From: a virus
Strand: one strand, 5' to 3'
Length of the DNA stretch: 44,367 nucleotides
IMG/VR virus record: IMGVR_UViG_3300046006_004608
Coordinates: 1-44,367 of that record
The position numbers were made by a program, and so were the translations under genes. The notes under the pieces were generated by a model. It saw only the letters and a list, made by a program, of their open reading frames with translations. It searched no databases and was not told the origin of the DNA. This document shows positions 44,152 through 44,367 of the stretch, piece by piece. Numbering within the stretch: position 1 is the stretch's first letter; each line of letters starts with the position of its first letter.

Positions 44152-44367
44152 AACCTATTATTATACCTTTTATTGATTTATGTTCTGATTCCCTATTTAG
44201 TATTTTATCTTTCTTCTCTATGTTTTTAAGTAAATCATGTTTACCATAATACCAAACATTATTAACATTTAATACTAATTCTTCATGATTAACAATATTA
44301 ACATCATTATACCCAGCTTCATATCCCTTAATAAACACTTTTAATTCGGGATCTATTGTTTGTAAAT
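44129..44367 (-). CDS. Hypothetical protein (N-terminus outside window)
   Basis: The frame is open to the window edge, so the true start is upstream; a GTG at 44338 is possible but not needed. The visible part has KGYEAGYNDVNIVNHEEL, WYYGKHDLLKNIEKK and a C-terminus GIIIGYEEDF. Acidic, soluble, coupled to the phosphatase gene by overlap. No family is recognised. Confidence 0.55.
   Translation of the reverse strand, partial: LQTIDPELKVFIKGYEAGYNDVNIVNHEELVLNVNNVWYYGKHDLLKNIEKKDKILNRESEHKSIKGIIIGYEEDFSK

Overview
The window is part of a large tailed-phage genome, most likely a myovirus with a T4-like contractile tail that infects a member of the Bacteroidota. The phage assignment rests on a tail/baseplate block with recognisable gp25-, gp6- and spike-like genes, a T4 gp55-like late sigma factor, a primase, phage nucleases, an endolysin and dozens of tiny tightly packed genes. 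The Bacteroidota host is an inference: base composition is AT-rich, start codons are preceded by A/T-rich leaders without Shine-Dalgarno motifs, and the -10 boxes (TAnnTTYAT) resemble the Bacteroidota -7 element TAnnTTTG. Almost every gene is on the minus strand, so transcription runs from high to low coordinates; the one clear plus-strand gene is at 26186-26704.

Layout. 1-2363: two nucleotidyltransferase-fold proteins, one fused to an HxGH-type nucleotidyltransferase domain. 2425-6199: small membrane protein, LpxH-like phosphoesterase, glycosyltransferase, PD-(D/E)XK nuclease, DnaG-type primase, GIY-YIG nuclease. 6209-11992: a possible ADP-ribosyltransferase with a possible capsid-targeting peptide, an acyltransferase, two glycosyltransferases, and tail proteins, one carrying a mucin-like Thr-rich segment that the sugar enzymes may decorate. 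12038-24280: baseplate and tail genes with an embedded GH19 endolysin. 24310-25083: late sigma factor. 25135-27144: small genes. 27342-44367: an accessory region of small genes, many with their own promoter, ending with a secreted nuclease, a Tat-signal protein and a calcineurin-like phosphatase.

The outstanding feature is a natural C-less cassette. From 28246 to 30204 (1,959 bases) the plus strand has a single G (at 28539), so the coding strand has a single C; 28540-30204 is 1,665 consecutive bases with none. Seven small genes with their promoters and leaders lie inside. Six of the proteins contain no Ala, His, Pro, Gln or Thr, and the seventh has one Thr, encoded by the only C. The cassette is bounded by two nearly identical hairpins. 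Its promoters are C-free versions of the promoter used around it (GTCA becomes GTTA). One gene inside (29322-29513) is a paralogue of a normal-composition gene outside (30733-30996).

Two promoter classes can be read directly. The accessory genes use G[GT]C[AG], then TA[TC]ATT[TC]AT starting 16 (15-17) bases downstream; in several places the spacer is the 3' arm of a hairpin that also ends the upstream unit. Structural and other late genes have only a TATATTTATA-like box, and in four cases this box lies exactly 3 nt before the start codon, which suggests leaderless mRNAs. Three linked regulatory observations deserve follow-up: the C-less cassette, the hairpin-promoters, and a predicted pseudoknot at 41956-42029.
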